From Roseburia zhanii (lineage in GTDB: Bacteria; Bacillota; Clostridia; Lachnospirales; Lachnospiraceae), in assembly GCF_014287635.1 (NCBI RefSeq), contig NZ_JACOPH010000003.1, forward strand, positions 236,698-300,697: a stretch of 64,000 bases of DNA, in the 5' to 3' direction. Positions 45,510 through 54,221 of the stretch are shown one piece after another. Numbering within the stretch: the stretch's first letter is position 1; the number at the start of each line of letters is the position of its first letter. The notes beneath the pieces are model-generated. The model did not search any database. It was not told the origin of the DNA and worked only from the letters and a program-made list of their open reading frames with translations. The translations under genes were made by a program, and so were the position numbers.

Positions 45510-46668
45510 AATTTATGCAAAAATCGATCTTGATGCCATAGATTTTAATTTAAGATCCATGGAAGAAAAAATTTCAGATCATACAAAGATCATTGCTGTG
45601 ATCAAAACAGACGGCTATGGCCATGGAGCCGCAGAGATCGCCGCAGAAATCGAACCAGATGAAAAGGTGTTCGGTTATGCAGTTGCAACCGCAGAAGAAG
45701 CTTATTCCTTAAGAAAACATCAACTTAAAAAGCCGATCCTGATCCTTGGTTATACCTTTGAAGAAGACTATGAAGATCTGGTCGATTTAGATGTAAGACC
45801 GGCTGTATATACTTATGCAATGGCAGAAGGTTTTTCCAAAGCGGCACAGAAATTACATAAAACAGCAAAACTCCACATTAAATTAGATACCGGTATGAGC
45901 CGTATCGGTTATCAGATCACAGAAGAATCCGCAGATGAAATTTTAAAGATCAGTAAACTGCCCGGCATTGAGATTGAAGGCATGTTTACCCATTTTGCAA
46001 GGGCAGATGAATTAGATAAGACACCTGCTTATCAGCAGATGGAAGAATATCAGAAGATGGTGGATATGTTATCAAAAAGAGGCATTGAGATTCCTTTGAA
46101 ACACTGTTCAAACAGTGCAGGGATTGCAGAAATTCCAGAAGCAAATATGGATATCGTACGTGCCGGCATCACATTATACGGACTCTGGCCGTCAGAAGAA
46201 GTAAGCCGCGATTCCCTTGCACTTTCTCCTGTCATGTCTTTAAAGAGCAAAATCGTACATATTAAGACTTTAGAAGCCGGAAGATCTATCAGTTATGGCG
46301 GTACTTACAAGCTCAAAGAAGAAAAAACCATTGCAACGATTCCGGTAGGTTATGGGGACGGATATCCGAGAAGCCTTTCAAATAAAGGCTACGTCCTGAT
46401 CCATGGACAAAAAGCCCCGATTTTAGGCAGAGTCTGTATGGATCAGTTTATGGTAGATATTTCAGATATCAAAGAAGCAGAATTATTAGACGAAGTGACT
46501 TTATTAGGCGAAGATCATGGAAGTTTTATTAGTATGGAAGAACTTGGAGATCTTTCCGGACGGTTTAACTATGAATTTGCCTGTGATATTGGGAAACGTG
46601 TACCACGTATTTTCTATAAAAATGGAAAAATGGTTTCTGAAAGAGATTATTTTGATCATATTGAATAA
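45493..46668 (+). CDS. alr: Alanine racemase
   Basis: 391 residues, full length. It makes D-alanine for peptidoglycan. PLP lysine K38 in AVIKTDGYGHGA; RAGITLYGLWPS carries a phosphate-binding Arg/Tyr region; SYGGTY contains the catalytic Tyr; DQFMVDI is the conserved C-terminal strand. GGAGGAATCG precedes the ATG within the end of nnr. Next comes a mazF-type gene, as in many Firmicutes, but without the usual antitoxin between. Confidence 0.97.
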   Translation: MRRYNRIYAKIDLDAIDFNLRSMEEKISDHTKIIAVIKTDGYGHGAAEIAAEIEPDEKVFGYAVATAEEAYSLRKHQLKKPILILGYTFEEDYEDLVDLDVRPAVYTYAMAEGFSKAAQKLHKTAKLHIKLDTGMSRIGYQITEESADEILKISKLPGIEIEGMFTHFARADELDKTPAYQQMEEYQKMVDMLSKRGIEIPLKHCSNSAGIAEIPEANMDIVRAGITLYGLWPSEEVSRDSLALSPVMSLKSKIVHIKTLEAGRSISYGGTYKLKEEKTIATIPVGYGDGYPRSLSNKGYVLIHGQKAPILGRVCMDQFMVDISDIKEAELLDEVTLLGEDHGSFISMEELGDLSGRFNYEFACDIGKRVPRIFYKNGKMVSERDYFDHIE

Positions 46669-46731
46669 AATGAAAAAACTGGGAAATACTTCTCCTATCA
46701 AATAAAAAATGATATGGAGTGAGTATATAAG

Positions 46732-47076
46732 ATGATTCATAGAGGAGATATTTATTACGCAGATCTAAGACCGGTGATTGGTTCTGAACAGGGTGGAATC
46801 CGTCCGGTACTGATCGTACAGAATGATGTAGGAAACAGACATTCACCAACTGTGATCTGTGCAGCGATCACGTCCCAGATGCACAAGGCAAAACTGCCGA
46901 CACATGTCGAATTAGACAGCAGCCGCTATGACCTTGTGAAAGATTCTGTGATCCTGCTTGAACAGCTTCGGACAATCGATAAAACACGCTTAAAAGACAA
47001 AGTCTGTCATTTAGACAGTAACATGCTCTTTAAAGTTGACAAGGCATTAGAAGTGAGTCTGGAATTGCTTACATAA
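46732..47076 (+). CDS. MazF/PemK-type endoribonuclease toxin
   Basis: 114 residues, matching NdoA/EndoA (about 116). The fold cuts single-stranded mRNA at short sites. [29 protein letters not shown] is the N-terminal signature; the catalytic Arg is in GGIRPV and the Thr in [21 protein letters not shown] is the last helix region. TATGGAG lies before the ATG. In Bacillus the antitoxin NdoAI precedes it; only 63 bases lie here between alr and mazF, with no room for one. Confidence 0.93.
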   Translation: MIHRGDIYYADLRPVIGSEQGGIRPVLIVQNDVGNRHSPTVICAAITSQMHKAKLPTHVELDSSRYDLVKDSVILLEQLRTIDKTRLKDKVCHLDSNMLFKVDKALEVSLELLT

Positions 47077-47159
47077 CTTGACGAAAACACCGGATAATGG
47101 TATATTTCAAATGTTTGTAACAAATTTCAGGATACAAAGAAAAGATAAAGGAGATTTTT

Positions 47160-48488
47160 ATGGAAGATGGTGGGAGTCCTTATTATATAGGATTTGGAGT
47201 ATTATTGTTACTTGTGGTATTACATGCCATATTTTATGGTTTTCTGGCAGCTCTGGAAAATCAGAATGAAAATTCGTTAGAAAAGCTGGCAAAAGAAGAA
47301 AACCAGAAGGCTTTATTACTGCTTCGCCTGTCAGATGAACCGGCAGGCAGCATACATATGATCCAGTTTTTTATAACAGGTCTGACATTTTTTGCAGGAG
47401 CCTATATCATTTCTGCTTTTCACAGTGTAAACCGCATCATTATGTTTGTCTGTTACTGGCTGATCGTTGTGATGGCAGGTATTTACGCTCCGACAAAAAT
47501 AGCCGCTAAAAAGGCTGAGAGCTGGGGAATCGGATTGTGCAGGCTTATGCATTTTCTGACCATGATCAGCCTGCCGTTTGTTAAAGTCCTCGAATTTCTG
47601 GGTGATATCTTCGTCCGCATCTGTGGTGTTGATCCAAATGAAAATTTAGATGATGTAACAGAAGAAGAGATCATCTCAATGGTCAATGAAGGACACGAGC
47701 AGGGCGTGTTATTAGCAAGTGAGGCTGAGATGATCCATAATATCTTTGAATTTGGCGATAAAGAAGCAAAAGATATTATGACACACCGGAAAAATATCAT
47801 CGCCTTAGACGGCAGCATGACTTTTTCCGAAGCTATGGATTTTATGATACAAAGCCGAAACTCACGTTTTCCTGTATACATAGATGATATCGATAATATT
47901 ATCGGTGTGCTGCATATCAAAGAAGCATTGCAGATCTGCACACATCAGGAATATTACGACAGGCAGATCAAAGATATTTCTTTTTTGATCCGGAAAGCAG
48001 AATTTATTCCGGAAACCAGAAATATCAATACATTATTCAAGGAAATGCAGTCGGAGAAAAACCATATGGTCATCGTTGTAGACGAATATGGACAGACAGC
48101 CGGAATCGTTGCAATGGAAGATATTTTAGAGGAGATCGTCGGTAATATCTTAGATGAACATGATGAAGATGAACATATGATACAAAAGCAGCCGGATGGC
48201 AGTTTCCTGATCAATGGTATGGCTGATTTTGAAGATGTGGCAAAAGCACTTGATATTACCGTAGATGAAGAAGATACCTATGAAACCTTAAACGGTTTTC
48301 TGATCTCTAAGATCGATAAGATACCAAGTGAAGATGACCGGATCGTCGTAGAAACAAACGGTTACTGCTTCAAAGTGCTTACCGTTGAAAATAAGATCAT
48401 CCAAAAAGTTTCTGTCACAAAACTCTCCGAAGATACGAAAGAGTCCGTAGATAAGCCTTGTCAGGAACCTGAAAAAATGATAAAATAA
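47160..48488 (+). CDS. CNNM/CorC-type transporter with CBS pair
   Basis: 442 residues; AAAGGAGATTTTT before the ATG. DUF21 membrane domain about 8-140 with three to four helices, CBS pair about 200-325 (IMTHRKNIIALDGSMTFSEAM ... RNSRFPVYIDDIDNIIGVLHIKEAL ... IVVDEYGQTAGIVAMEDILEEIVG), and a CorC_HlyC domain about 345-425. Family members export magnesium or handle other divalent ions. An older label 'hemolysin' is misleading. It may be co-transcribed with mazF upstream and yebC downstream. Confidence 0.92.
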   Translation: MEDGGSPYYIGFGVLLLLVVLHAIFYGFLAALENQNENSLEKLAKEENQKALLLLRLSDEPAGSIHMIQFFITGLTFFAGAYIISAFHSVNRIIMFVCYWLIVVMAGIYAPTKIAAKKAESWGIGLCRLMHFLTMISLPFVKVLEFLGDIFVRICGVDPNENLDDVTEEEIISMVNEGHEQGVLLASEAEMIHNIFEFGDKEAKDIMTHRKNIIALDGSMTFSEAMDFMIQSRNSRFPVYIDDIDNIIGVLHIKEALQICTHQEYYDRQIKDISFLIRKAEFIPETRNINTLFKEMQSEKNHMVIVVDEYGQTAGIVAMEDILEEIVGNILDEHDEDEHMIQKQPDGSFLINGMADFEDVAKALDITVDEEDTYETLNGFLISKIDKIPSEDDRIVVETNGYCFKVLTVENKIIQKVSVTKLSEDTKESVDKPCQEPEKMIK

Positions 48489-48522
48489 ACTAATGAAATT
48501 TTAATAGAAAAGAGGAACTAAT

Positions 48523-49251
48523 ATGTCAGGACATTCCAAATTTGCCAATATTAAGCATAAAAAAGAGAAAAATGATGCGGCAAAAGGAAAAATTTTCACA
48601 ATTATAGGACGAGAGATTGCCATCGCAGTAAAAGAGGGTGGTCCTGATCCTGCAAATAACAGTAAATTAAGAGATGTCATTGCAAAGGCAAAGGCAAATA
48701 ATATGCCAAATGATACGATCGACCGTGGTATCAAAAAAGCAGCCGGAGATTCAGGCAGTGTCAATTATGAGCAGGTTACATATGAAGGATACGGTCCATC
48801 CGGAACAGCGATCATTGTAAAAGCTCTTACCGATAATAAAAACCGTACAGCCGCAAATGTCCGTAATGCATTCAGCAAAGGACAGGGCAGCATTGGTACA
48901 CAGGGTTGTGTATCTTATATGTTCGATGAAAAGGGACAGATCATCATTGCAAAAGAAGACTGTGATATGGATGCAGACGATCTGATGATGCTTGCACTTG
49001 ATGCAGGTGCAGATGATTTCTCTGAAGAAGAGGACAGCTTTGAAGTCCTTACTGCACCGGAGAGTTTTTCCGTTGTTCGTGAAGCCTTAGAAAAAGAAGG
49101 AATCCCGATGGCAAGTGCAGAAGTGACCATGTTACCGCAGACTTATGTTACTCTGACAGAAGATGCAGACCTGACAAATATCCAGAGAATCTTAGACTTC
49201 TTAGACGAAGATGATGATGTACAGGAAGTCTTCCATAACTGGGATGAATAA
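48523..49251 (+). CDS. YebC/PmpR-family regulatory or translation factor
   Basis: 242 residues, standard length. Opening MSGHSKFANIKHKKEKNDA and ARGKIFTIIGREI-type start are family hallmarks; NNKNRTAANVRNAFSKGQG and GSIGTQGCVSYMF follow. Family members regulate transcription, and some YebC proteins help translate proline stretches; which applies here is not evident. AGAGGAAC precedes the ATG. A terminator follows the stop. Confidence 0.96.
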   Translation: MSGHSKFANIKHKKEKNDAAKGKIFTIIGREIAIAVKEGGPDPANNSKLRDVIAKAKANNMPNDTIDRGIKKAAGDSGSVNYEQVTYEGYGPSGTAIIVKALTDNKNRTAANVRNAFSKGQGSIGTQGCVSYMFDEKGQIIIAKEDCDMDADDLMMLALDAGADDFSEEEDSFEVLTAPESFSVVREALEKEGIPMASAEVTMLPQTYVTLTEDADLTNIQRILDFLDEDDDVQEVFHNWDE

Positions 49252-49284
49252 AAAATAATGTGCGCATGGCAGATGTCTGCGCTT

Positions 49285-49313
49285 AAAAGTGTGCGACAAA
49301 CGCACACTTTTTT
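49285..49313 (+). terminator. Terminator after yebC
   Basis: Arms AAAAGTGTGCG / CGCACACTTTT, loop ACAAA, then TTT. The ribosome binding site of the next gene begins right after. Confidence 0.88.
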
Positions 49314-49328
49314 ATAAGGAGAATAAGT

Positions 49329-50612
49329 ATGAGTACAAACTACAGACCGGAAACCATCTGTATTCAGGCAGGATGGAAACCAAAAAAAGGGGAACCGAGA
49401 GTATTACCGATTTACCAGAGCACAACTTTTAAATATGACAACAGCGATCAGATGGGAAGATTGTTCGACCTTGAAGAATCCGGTTATTTCTATACCAGAT
49501 TACAGAATCCTACCAATGATGCCGTTGCCGCTAAGATCACAGAATTAGAAGGCGGAGTAGCAGGAATGCTTACTTCATCAGGACAGGCTGCAAACTACTA
49601 TGCAGTATTTAATATCTGTGAAGCAGGAGATCATTTCATCTGTTCTAATTCTATTTATGGTGGCACTTTTAATCTGTTTGGAACAACCATGGCAAAGCAG
49701 GGGATTTCCTGTACATTTGTCAATCCAGATGCTTCTGATGAGGAACTTGAAGCTGCATTTTTACCAAATACCAAGGCAGTTTTTGCAGAAACGATCTCGA
49801 ATCCATCTTTAGTTGTCTTAGATATTGAACGTTTTGCGAATATTGCACACAAACATGGAGTACCATTGATTGTAGATAATACATTTGCTACACCGATCAA
49901 CTGCCGTCCGTTTGAATGGGGTGCAGATATCGTTACCCATTCTACGACTAAATACATGGACGGTCACGCAATGTGTGTCGGTGGAGCGATCATTGATTCC
50001 GGTAATTTTGACTGGATGGCACACAAGGATAAATTTCCGGGACTCACATCACCGGATGAATCTTACCATGGCATTGTCTATGCTGAAAAATTCGGTAAAC
50101 TTGCCTATATTGAAAAAGCAACTGCACAGCTGATGCGTGACTTAGGTTCGATACAGTCCCCACAGAACGCATTTTTATTAAATGTAGGACTGGAAACCTT
50201 ACATCTTCGTGTACCAAGACATTGTGAAAATGCACAGAAAGTTGCAGAATACTTAAATGCACATGAAAAGGTTGCATGGGTAAATTATGCGGGCTTAAAA
50301 GATAACAAATATCATGCATTGGCAGAAAAATATATGCCAAACGGAACCTGCGGAGTCATCTCTTTTGGATTAAAAGGCGGCAGGGAAGTTTCTGTTGGCT
50401 TTATGGATCATCTGAAATTGGCTGCGATCGTTACACATGTTGCTGACGCTAGAACCTGCGTCCTGCATCCGGCAAGCCACACACACCGCCAGATGACAGA
50501 TGAACAGCTTCGCGAAGCAGGTGTTGCACCGGATCTGATCCGTTTCTCTGTAGGTATTGAAAATGCAGATGATATTATTGCAGATTTAGACCAGGCATTG
50601 GCAACCGTATAA
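49329..50612 (+). CDS. O-acetylhomoserine sulfhydrylase-type PLP enzyme
   Basis: 427 residues. Cys/Met-metabolism PLP family: TSSGQAANYYAVFNI, VDNTFATPINCRPFEWGADIVTHSTTKYMDGH (PLP Lys in STTKY) and the C-terminal RFSVGIENADDIIADLDQAL. Length and the long DWMAH...FPGLTSPDESYHG insert fit O-acetylhomoserine aminocarboxypropyltransferase (MetY), which makes homocysteine from O-acetylhomoserine and sulfide. AAGGAGAATAAG precedes the ATG. No SAM riboswitch was seen upstream. Confidence 0.93.
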   Translation: MSTNYRPETICIQAGWKPKKGEPRVLPIYQSTTFKYDNSDQMGRLFDLEESGYFYTRLQNPTNDAVAAKITELEGGVAGMLTSSGQAANYYAVFNICEAGDHFICSNSIYGGTFNLFGTTMAKQGISCTFVNPDASDEELEAAFLPNTKAVFAETISNPSLVVLDIERFANIAHKHGVPLIVDNTFATPINCRPFEWGADIVTHSTTKYMDGHAMCVGGAIIDSGNFDWMAHKDKFPGLTSPDESYHGIVYAEKFGKLAYIEKATAQLMRDLGSIQSPQNAFLLNVGLETLHLRVPRHCENAQKVAEYLNAHEKVAWVNYAGLKDNKYHALAEKYMPNGTCGVISFGLKGGREVSVGFMDHLKLAAIVTHVADARTCVLHPASHTHRQMTDEQLREAGVAPDLIRFSVGIENADDIIADLDQALATV

Positions 50613-50631
50613 TTCATAAGGAGGGGTTTCT

Positions 50632-52083
50632 ATGAAAAAAATACTTTTTGTTGCATCGGAGTGTGTTCCATTTATTAAAACAGGCGGTTTAGCCGACGTA
50701 TGTGGAGCGCTGCCAAAAGAATTTTCCAAAGATGAATGGGATGTCCGTGTGGTACTTCCGAATTATAGCTGTATACCTGAGTATTACCGCAGCCAGTTCG
50801 AATATGTGACACATTTTTATATGAGTGCCGGCAGTTATATCCAGAACAAATATGTGGGTGTACTCAAATATGAATTAGATGGAATTACATACTATTTCAT
50901 TGATAATGAAGAATATTTTAACTGCTTCCAGCCGTATGGAAATATCCGCTATGACATCGAGAAATTCTGTTTTTTTGATAAAGCAGTCTTATCGATCCTT
51001 CCGGCAATCAATTTCAAACCGGATCTCATTCATTGTCATGACTGGGAAACAGGCTTTATTCCGGTATATTTGAAAAATGAATTCAGCGCAGATGGATTTT
51101 ACTGGGGTATCAGGACGATCATGACGATCCACAACTTAAAATTCCAGGGTGTATGGGATATTGAAACAATGCGTGGACTGACCGGATTCTCCTCAGATTT
51201 ATTTGTACCGGACAAACTCGAATACCAGAAAGATGCAAATATGTTAAAGGGCGGTCTTGTCTATGCAGATTATATCACGACTGTCAGCGATTCCTATGCA
51301 AATGAGATCCAGACAGGCGAATATGGAGAAGGGTTAGACGGTCTGCTTGCTGCAAGACATTTTGACATGCAGGGTATCGTCAACGGTATTGATTACCAGA
51401 TTTATGATCCTGCAACGGATCATAAGATCTATACCAATTATGATAAAGGCAGTTTCCGTCAGAAAAAGAGCCAGAACAAAGTCAGACTCCAGCAGGAATT
51501 AGGACTTGCAGTTGATAAGAAAAAATACATGATCGGTCTGATCTCAAGACTGACTGACCAGAAAGGTTTAGATCTGATCAGTTACATGATGGATTATATT
51601 GCAGATGATTATACACAGTTTGTGATCATCGGAACCGGAGATATGCGGTATGAAAATATGTTCCGTCATTATGCATGGAAATATCCTGACCGTATTTCTG
51701 CAAATATCTGTTATTCAGATGAATTAGCACATAAGTTATATGCGGCTGCAGATGCATTTTTAATGCCATCGAGATTTGAACCTTGTGGTCTGACACAGCT
51801 GATCTCCTTTAGATATGGTACTGTACCGATTGTAAGGGAAACAGGCGGACTCCGTGATACAGTAACACCATTTAACGAATATGAAAATAGCGGAGAGGGA
51901 TTCTCATTCTCGAACTACAATGCAGATGAAATGCTCCGTATCATCAATTACTCCAAGCATATTTTCTTCGACAGAAAACGCCAGTGGAACCAGATGGTAG
52001 ACCGTGGAATGGAAAAAGATTACTCATGGAGATCTTCAAAAGAAAAATATCAGAATCTTTACAATTATTTGCTCGGATGCTGA
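50632..52083 (+). CDS. glgA: Glycogen synthase (ADP-glucose)
   Basis: 483 residues, GT5 family. KTGGLADVCGALPKE (about 16-30) binds ADP-glucose, HCHDWETGFIPVYL contains the conserved His, and RFEPCGLTQLISFRYGTVPIVRETGGLRDTV near the C-terminus is the E-X7-E region. Strong AAGGAGGGG site. It extends glycogen from ADP-glucose. No other glycogen genes lie in the window. Confidence 0.97.
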   Translation: MKKILFVASECVPFIKTGGLADVCGALPKEFSKDEWDVRVVLPNYSCIPEYYRSQFEYVTHFYMSAGSYIQNKYVGVLKYELDGITYYFIDNEEYFNCFQPYGNIRYDIEKFCFFDKAVLSILPAINFKPDLIHCHDWETGFIPVYLKNEFSADGFYWGIRTIMTIHNLKFQGVWDIETMRGLTGFSSDLFVPDKLEYQKDANMLKGGLVYADYITTVSDSYANEIQTGEYGEGLDGLLAARHFDMQGIVNGIDYQIYDPATDHKIYTNYDKGSFRQKKSQNKVRLQQELGLAVDKKKYMIGLISRLTDQKGLDLISYMMDYIADDYTQFVIIGTGDMRYENMFRHYAWKYPDRISANICYSDELAHKLYAAADAFLMPSRFEPCGLTQLISFRYGTVPIVRETGGLRDTVTPFNEYENSGEGFSFSNYNADEMLRIINYSKHIFFDRKRQWNQMVDRGMEKDYSWRSSKEKYQNLYNYLLGC

Positions 52084-52120
52084 TAAAATAAATACGTTAT
52101 GGTCATACTAAACGTAAGAT

Positions 52121-52149
52121 GAGAGTGTCAATAGACACTCTCAATTTTT
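52121..52149 (+). terminator. Terminator after glgA
   Basis: Arms GAGAGTGTC / GACACTCTC, then AATTTTT. Confidence 0.88.
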
Positions 52150-52157
52150 ATAGACTA

Positions 52158-52474
52158 AGATTCGGGTGTCAAAAAGTGGCTTCAAGTTTTTTGAATTGGC
52201 AAATTGCACAAAACCGAGCCTGTTTTTGTTCCGTTGTACGAAAATAAGAAAATCTAAGTCTGCCTGAATCAGGTTGCGACAAAGTGACGTGTACGTCTTA
52301 AATGCCCCATCCATGGGGCGTTAAGACTTTTGCTACCGTCCATGGCAGCAAAACACTATACATTAACAGGCAGACTAAGATTTACTAATTTTCTCCCAAA
52401 GTCACAAAAACAGGCTCGGTTTTGTGCAATTTGCCAGCCACTAAGTTGTGAGCTACTTTTTGACACCCGAATCT
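52158..52474. mobile_element. 317-bp element with long imperfect inverted arms (MITE-like)
   Basis: The ends AGATTCGGGTGTCAAAAAGT and its reverse complement are perfect for 20 bp. A further 32-bp perfect complementary block (52197-52228 against 52402-52433) and the AGTCTGCCTG blocks near 52260 and 52367 extend the arms to more than 100 bp. The centre holds two smaller hairpins: GTCTTAA.TGCCCCA / TGGGGC.TTAAGAC (52297-52328) and TTTTGCT / AGCAAAA. No reading frame is present. It fills the gap between glgA and the ClpP-like gene. Confidence 0.78.
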
Positions 52475-52516
52475 AAAATAGGAAGTTACAAAAAACAGAA
52501 AGATTGAGGTATGACA

Positions 52517-53191
52517 ATGAACGATACAGACCAGAGCATGGAAAATACAGATATGATCAAAGAATATGGACAGGCAGTAATGAAAGATCCGAATACCAAA
52601 CACAGTATCCACCTTTTGAGCATCATCGGTGAAATCGAAGGGCATGAATGTCTGCCTTCCACGACAAAAACAACGAAATATGAACATGTACTGCCACAGC
52701 TTGCGGTGATCGAAGATGATGATAACGTCGATGGGCTTCTTTTGATCTTAAATACCGTAGGCGGTGATGTGGAAAGTGGACTTGCAATCGCAGAAATGGT
52801 AGCTTCTATCCATAAACCATCGGTATCTCTTGTCCTTGGCGGTTCCCATTCGATCGGAGTCCCATTAGCGGTTTCTACCGATTATTCCTTTATCGTGCCG
52901 AGTGGCACCATGGTGATCCATCCGGTTCGCATGAGTGGGACAGTAATCGGTGCAAAACAGACTTATGATTATTTTAAACAGATGCAGGATCGGATACTGA
53001 CTTTTATCACTACACATTCCGATGCACAAAAAGAACGTCTTGAACAAATGATGATGAATACCGATATGCTCTCAAAAGATTTAGGAACGATCTTAGTTGG
53101 AGAAGAAGCCGTAAAAGAAGGACTGATCAATGCAGTCGGCGGTATCCATGAAGCTGTATCCAAACTGCATCAGCTCATATCTAAGCAATAA
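52517..53191 (+). CDS. ClpP-fold protease, TepA-like
   Basis: 224 residues from ATG 52517 (GAGGT upstream; ATG 52511 is too close). ClpP/crotonase fold with LILNTVGGDVESGLAIAEMV, the nucleophile Ser probably in GGSHSIGVPLAVS and the conserved His in VIHPVRMSG. Close to Bacillus TepA/YmfB, which sits beside spoIIIE as it nearly does here (uppP and ftsK/spoIIIE follow). TepA was linked to signal peptide degradation and spore protein processing. No TM or signal. Confidence 0.88.
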   Translation: MNDTDQSMENTDMIKEYGQAVMKDPNTKHSIHLLSIIGEIEGHECLPSTTKTTKYEHVLPQLAVIEDDDNVDGLLLILNTVGGDVESGLAIAEMVASIHKPSVSLVLGGSHSIGVPLAVSTDYSFIVPSGTMVIHPVRMSGTVIGAKQTYDYFKQMQDRILTFITTHSDAQKERLEQMMMNTDMLSKDLGTILVGEEAVKEGLINAVGGIHEAVSKLHQLISKQ

Positions 53192-53296
53192 GCAAACCCT
53201 GATAAAATTACTTCTACTTAATGACAACCTGCCCAAAATATGCTACACTAGAAAAGTATGGATCATACACTGAATTTTTAACGCAGGAGGCAGGAT

Positions 53297-54172
53297 ATGT
53301 CATTATTGGAAGCTATACTCATGGGGGTTATACAGGGACTGACAGAATTTCTTCCCGTCAGCAGTTCCGGACATTTAGCAATCTTTAAAATAATATTCCA
53401 TATAGAAACTGATACCGGTATTCTGTTCGATGTGCTGTTGCATTTAGGCACATTGATCGCCATCTTTATTGTCTTTTACAAAGATATTTTCCGTATGGTC
53501 ATGGAGGGCTTTTCGATCATCGGTGATTTTTTTACCAATGTGAAGATCTTCTTTAGAAATATTTTTTCAAAAGAGGATCAACCGTACCATAAGATCATTG
53601 ATAACAGCTACCGCAAATTTGTCATGTTAGTGATCGTATCTACGATACCGACAGGGATCATCGGATATGCGGCATCTGATATTGTAGAAGAAGCATCGAC
53701 GGTCCTGTTAGTTCCGGGCTGCTGTCTTGTCTTAACATCCGTTTTACTGTTTGTATCGGATATGGTTGCTGACGGATATAAGACACCGAAGAACATTACA
53801 TATTCGAATGCATTTTTTATCGGTATCTGTCAGGGATTTACAACATTGCCGGGACTTTCCCGTTCCGGAACAACGATCACCGCATGTCTGCTCAGTGGAT
53901 TTAACCGTAAATTTGCAGTTAAATATTCCTTTATCATGTCTATTCCGGCAGTACTCGGTGCAGTCGTTTTAGAATTAAAGGACATTTCAAAAGTATCGAT
54001 CACCGCATCGGAAGCAGGATATTACGCCATCGGTGTATTATGTGCAGCAGTAGTCGGTTATATCTGTATCAAAGCAATGCTTGTAGTAGTAAAAAATAAA
54101 AAATTCAAATTCTTTGCAATTTATTGTCTGCTCGCTGGCTTAGTTGCCATCGGTGGATATTTTATGATATAG
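53297..54172 (+). CDS. uppP: Undecaprenyl-diphosphatase
   Basis: 291 residues, multi-spanning (about seven helices). The conserved EFLPVSSSGHLAI (about 17-29) and GLSRSGTTITACLLSGF (about 195-211) motifs form the active site of BacA/UppP. It recycles the lipid carrier for cell-wall synthesis. AGGAGGCAGGAT precedes the ATG. A 30-residue charged loop follows the second helix block. A short GGAAA/TTTCC hairpin without T-tract follows the stop. Confidence 0.97.
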   Translation: MSLLEAILMGVIQGLTEFLPVSSSGHLAIFKIIFHIETDTGILFDVLLHLGTLIAIFIVFYKDIFRMVMEGFSIIGDFFTNVKIFFRNIFSKEDQPYHKIIDNSYRKFVMLVIVSTIPTGIIGYAASDIVEEASTVLLVPGCCLVLTSVLLFVSDMVADGYKTPKNITYSNAFFIGICQGFTTLPGLSRSGTTITACLLSGFNRKFAVKYSFIMSIPAVLGAVVLELKDISKVSITASEAGYYAIGVLCAAVVGYICIKAMLVVVKNKKFKFFAIYCLLAGLVAIGGYFMI

Positions 54173-54221
54173 GAAAGATCGTTTCCTATTCGGTAAAAGC
54201 AGCATAATAATGGAGGAAGTT

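Noticed and set aside
49252..49328. SAM riboswitch before the O-acetylhomoserine sulfhydrylase gene
   Set aside because: The gap is short and contains only the yebC terminator and the ribosome binding site.
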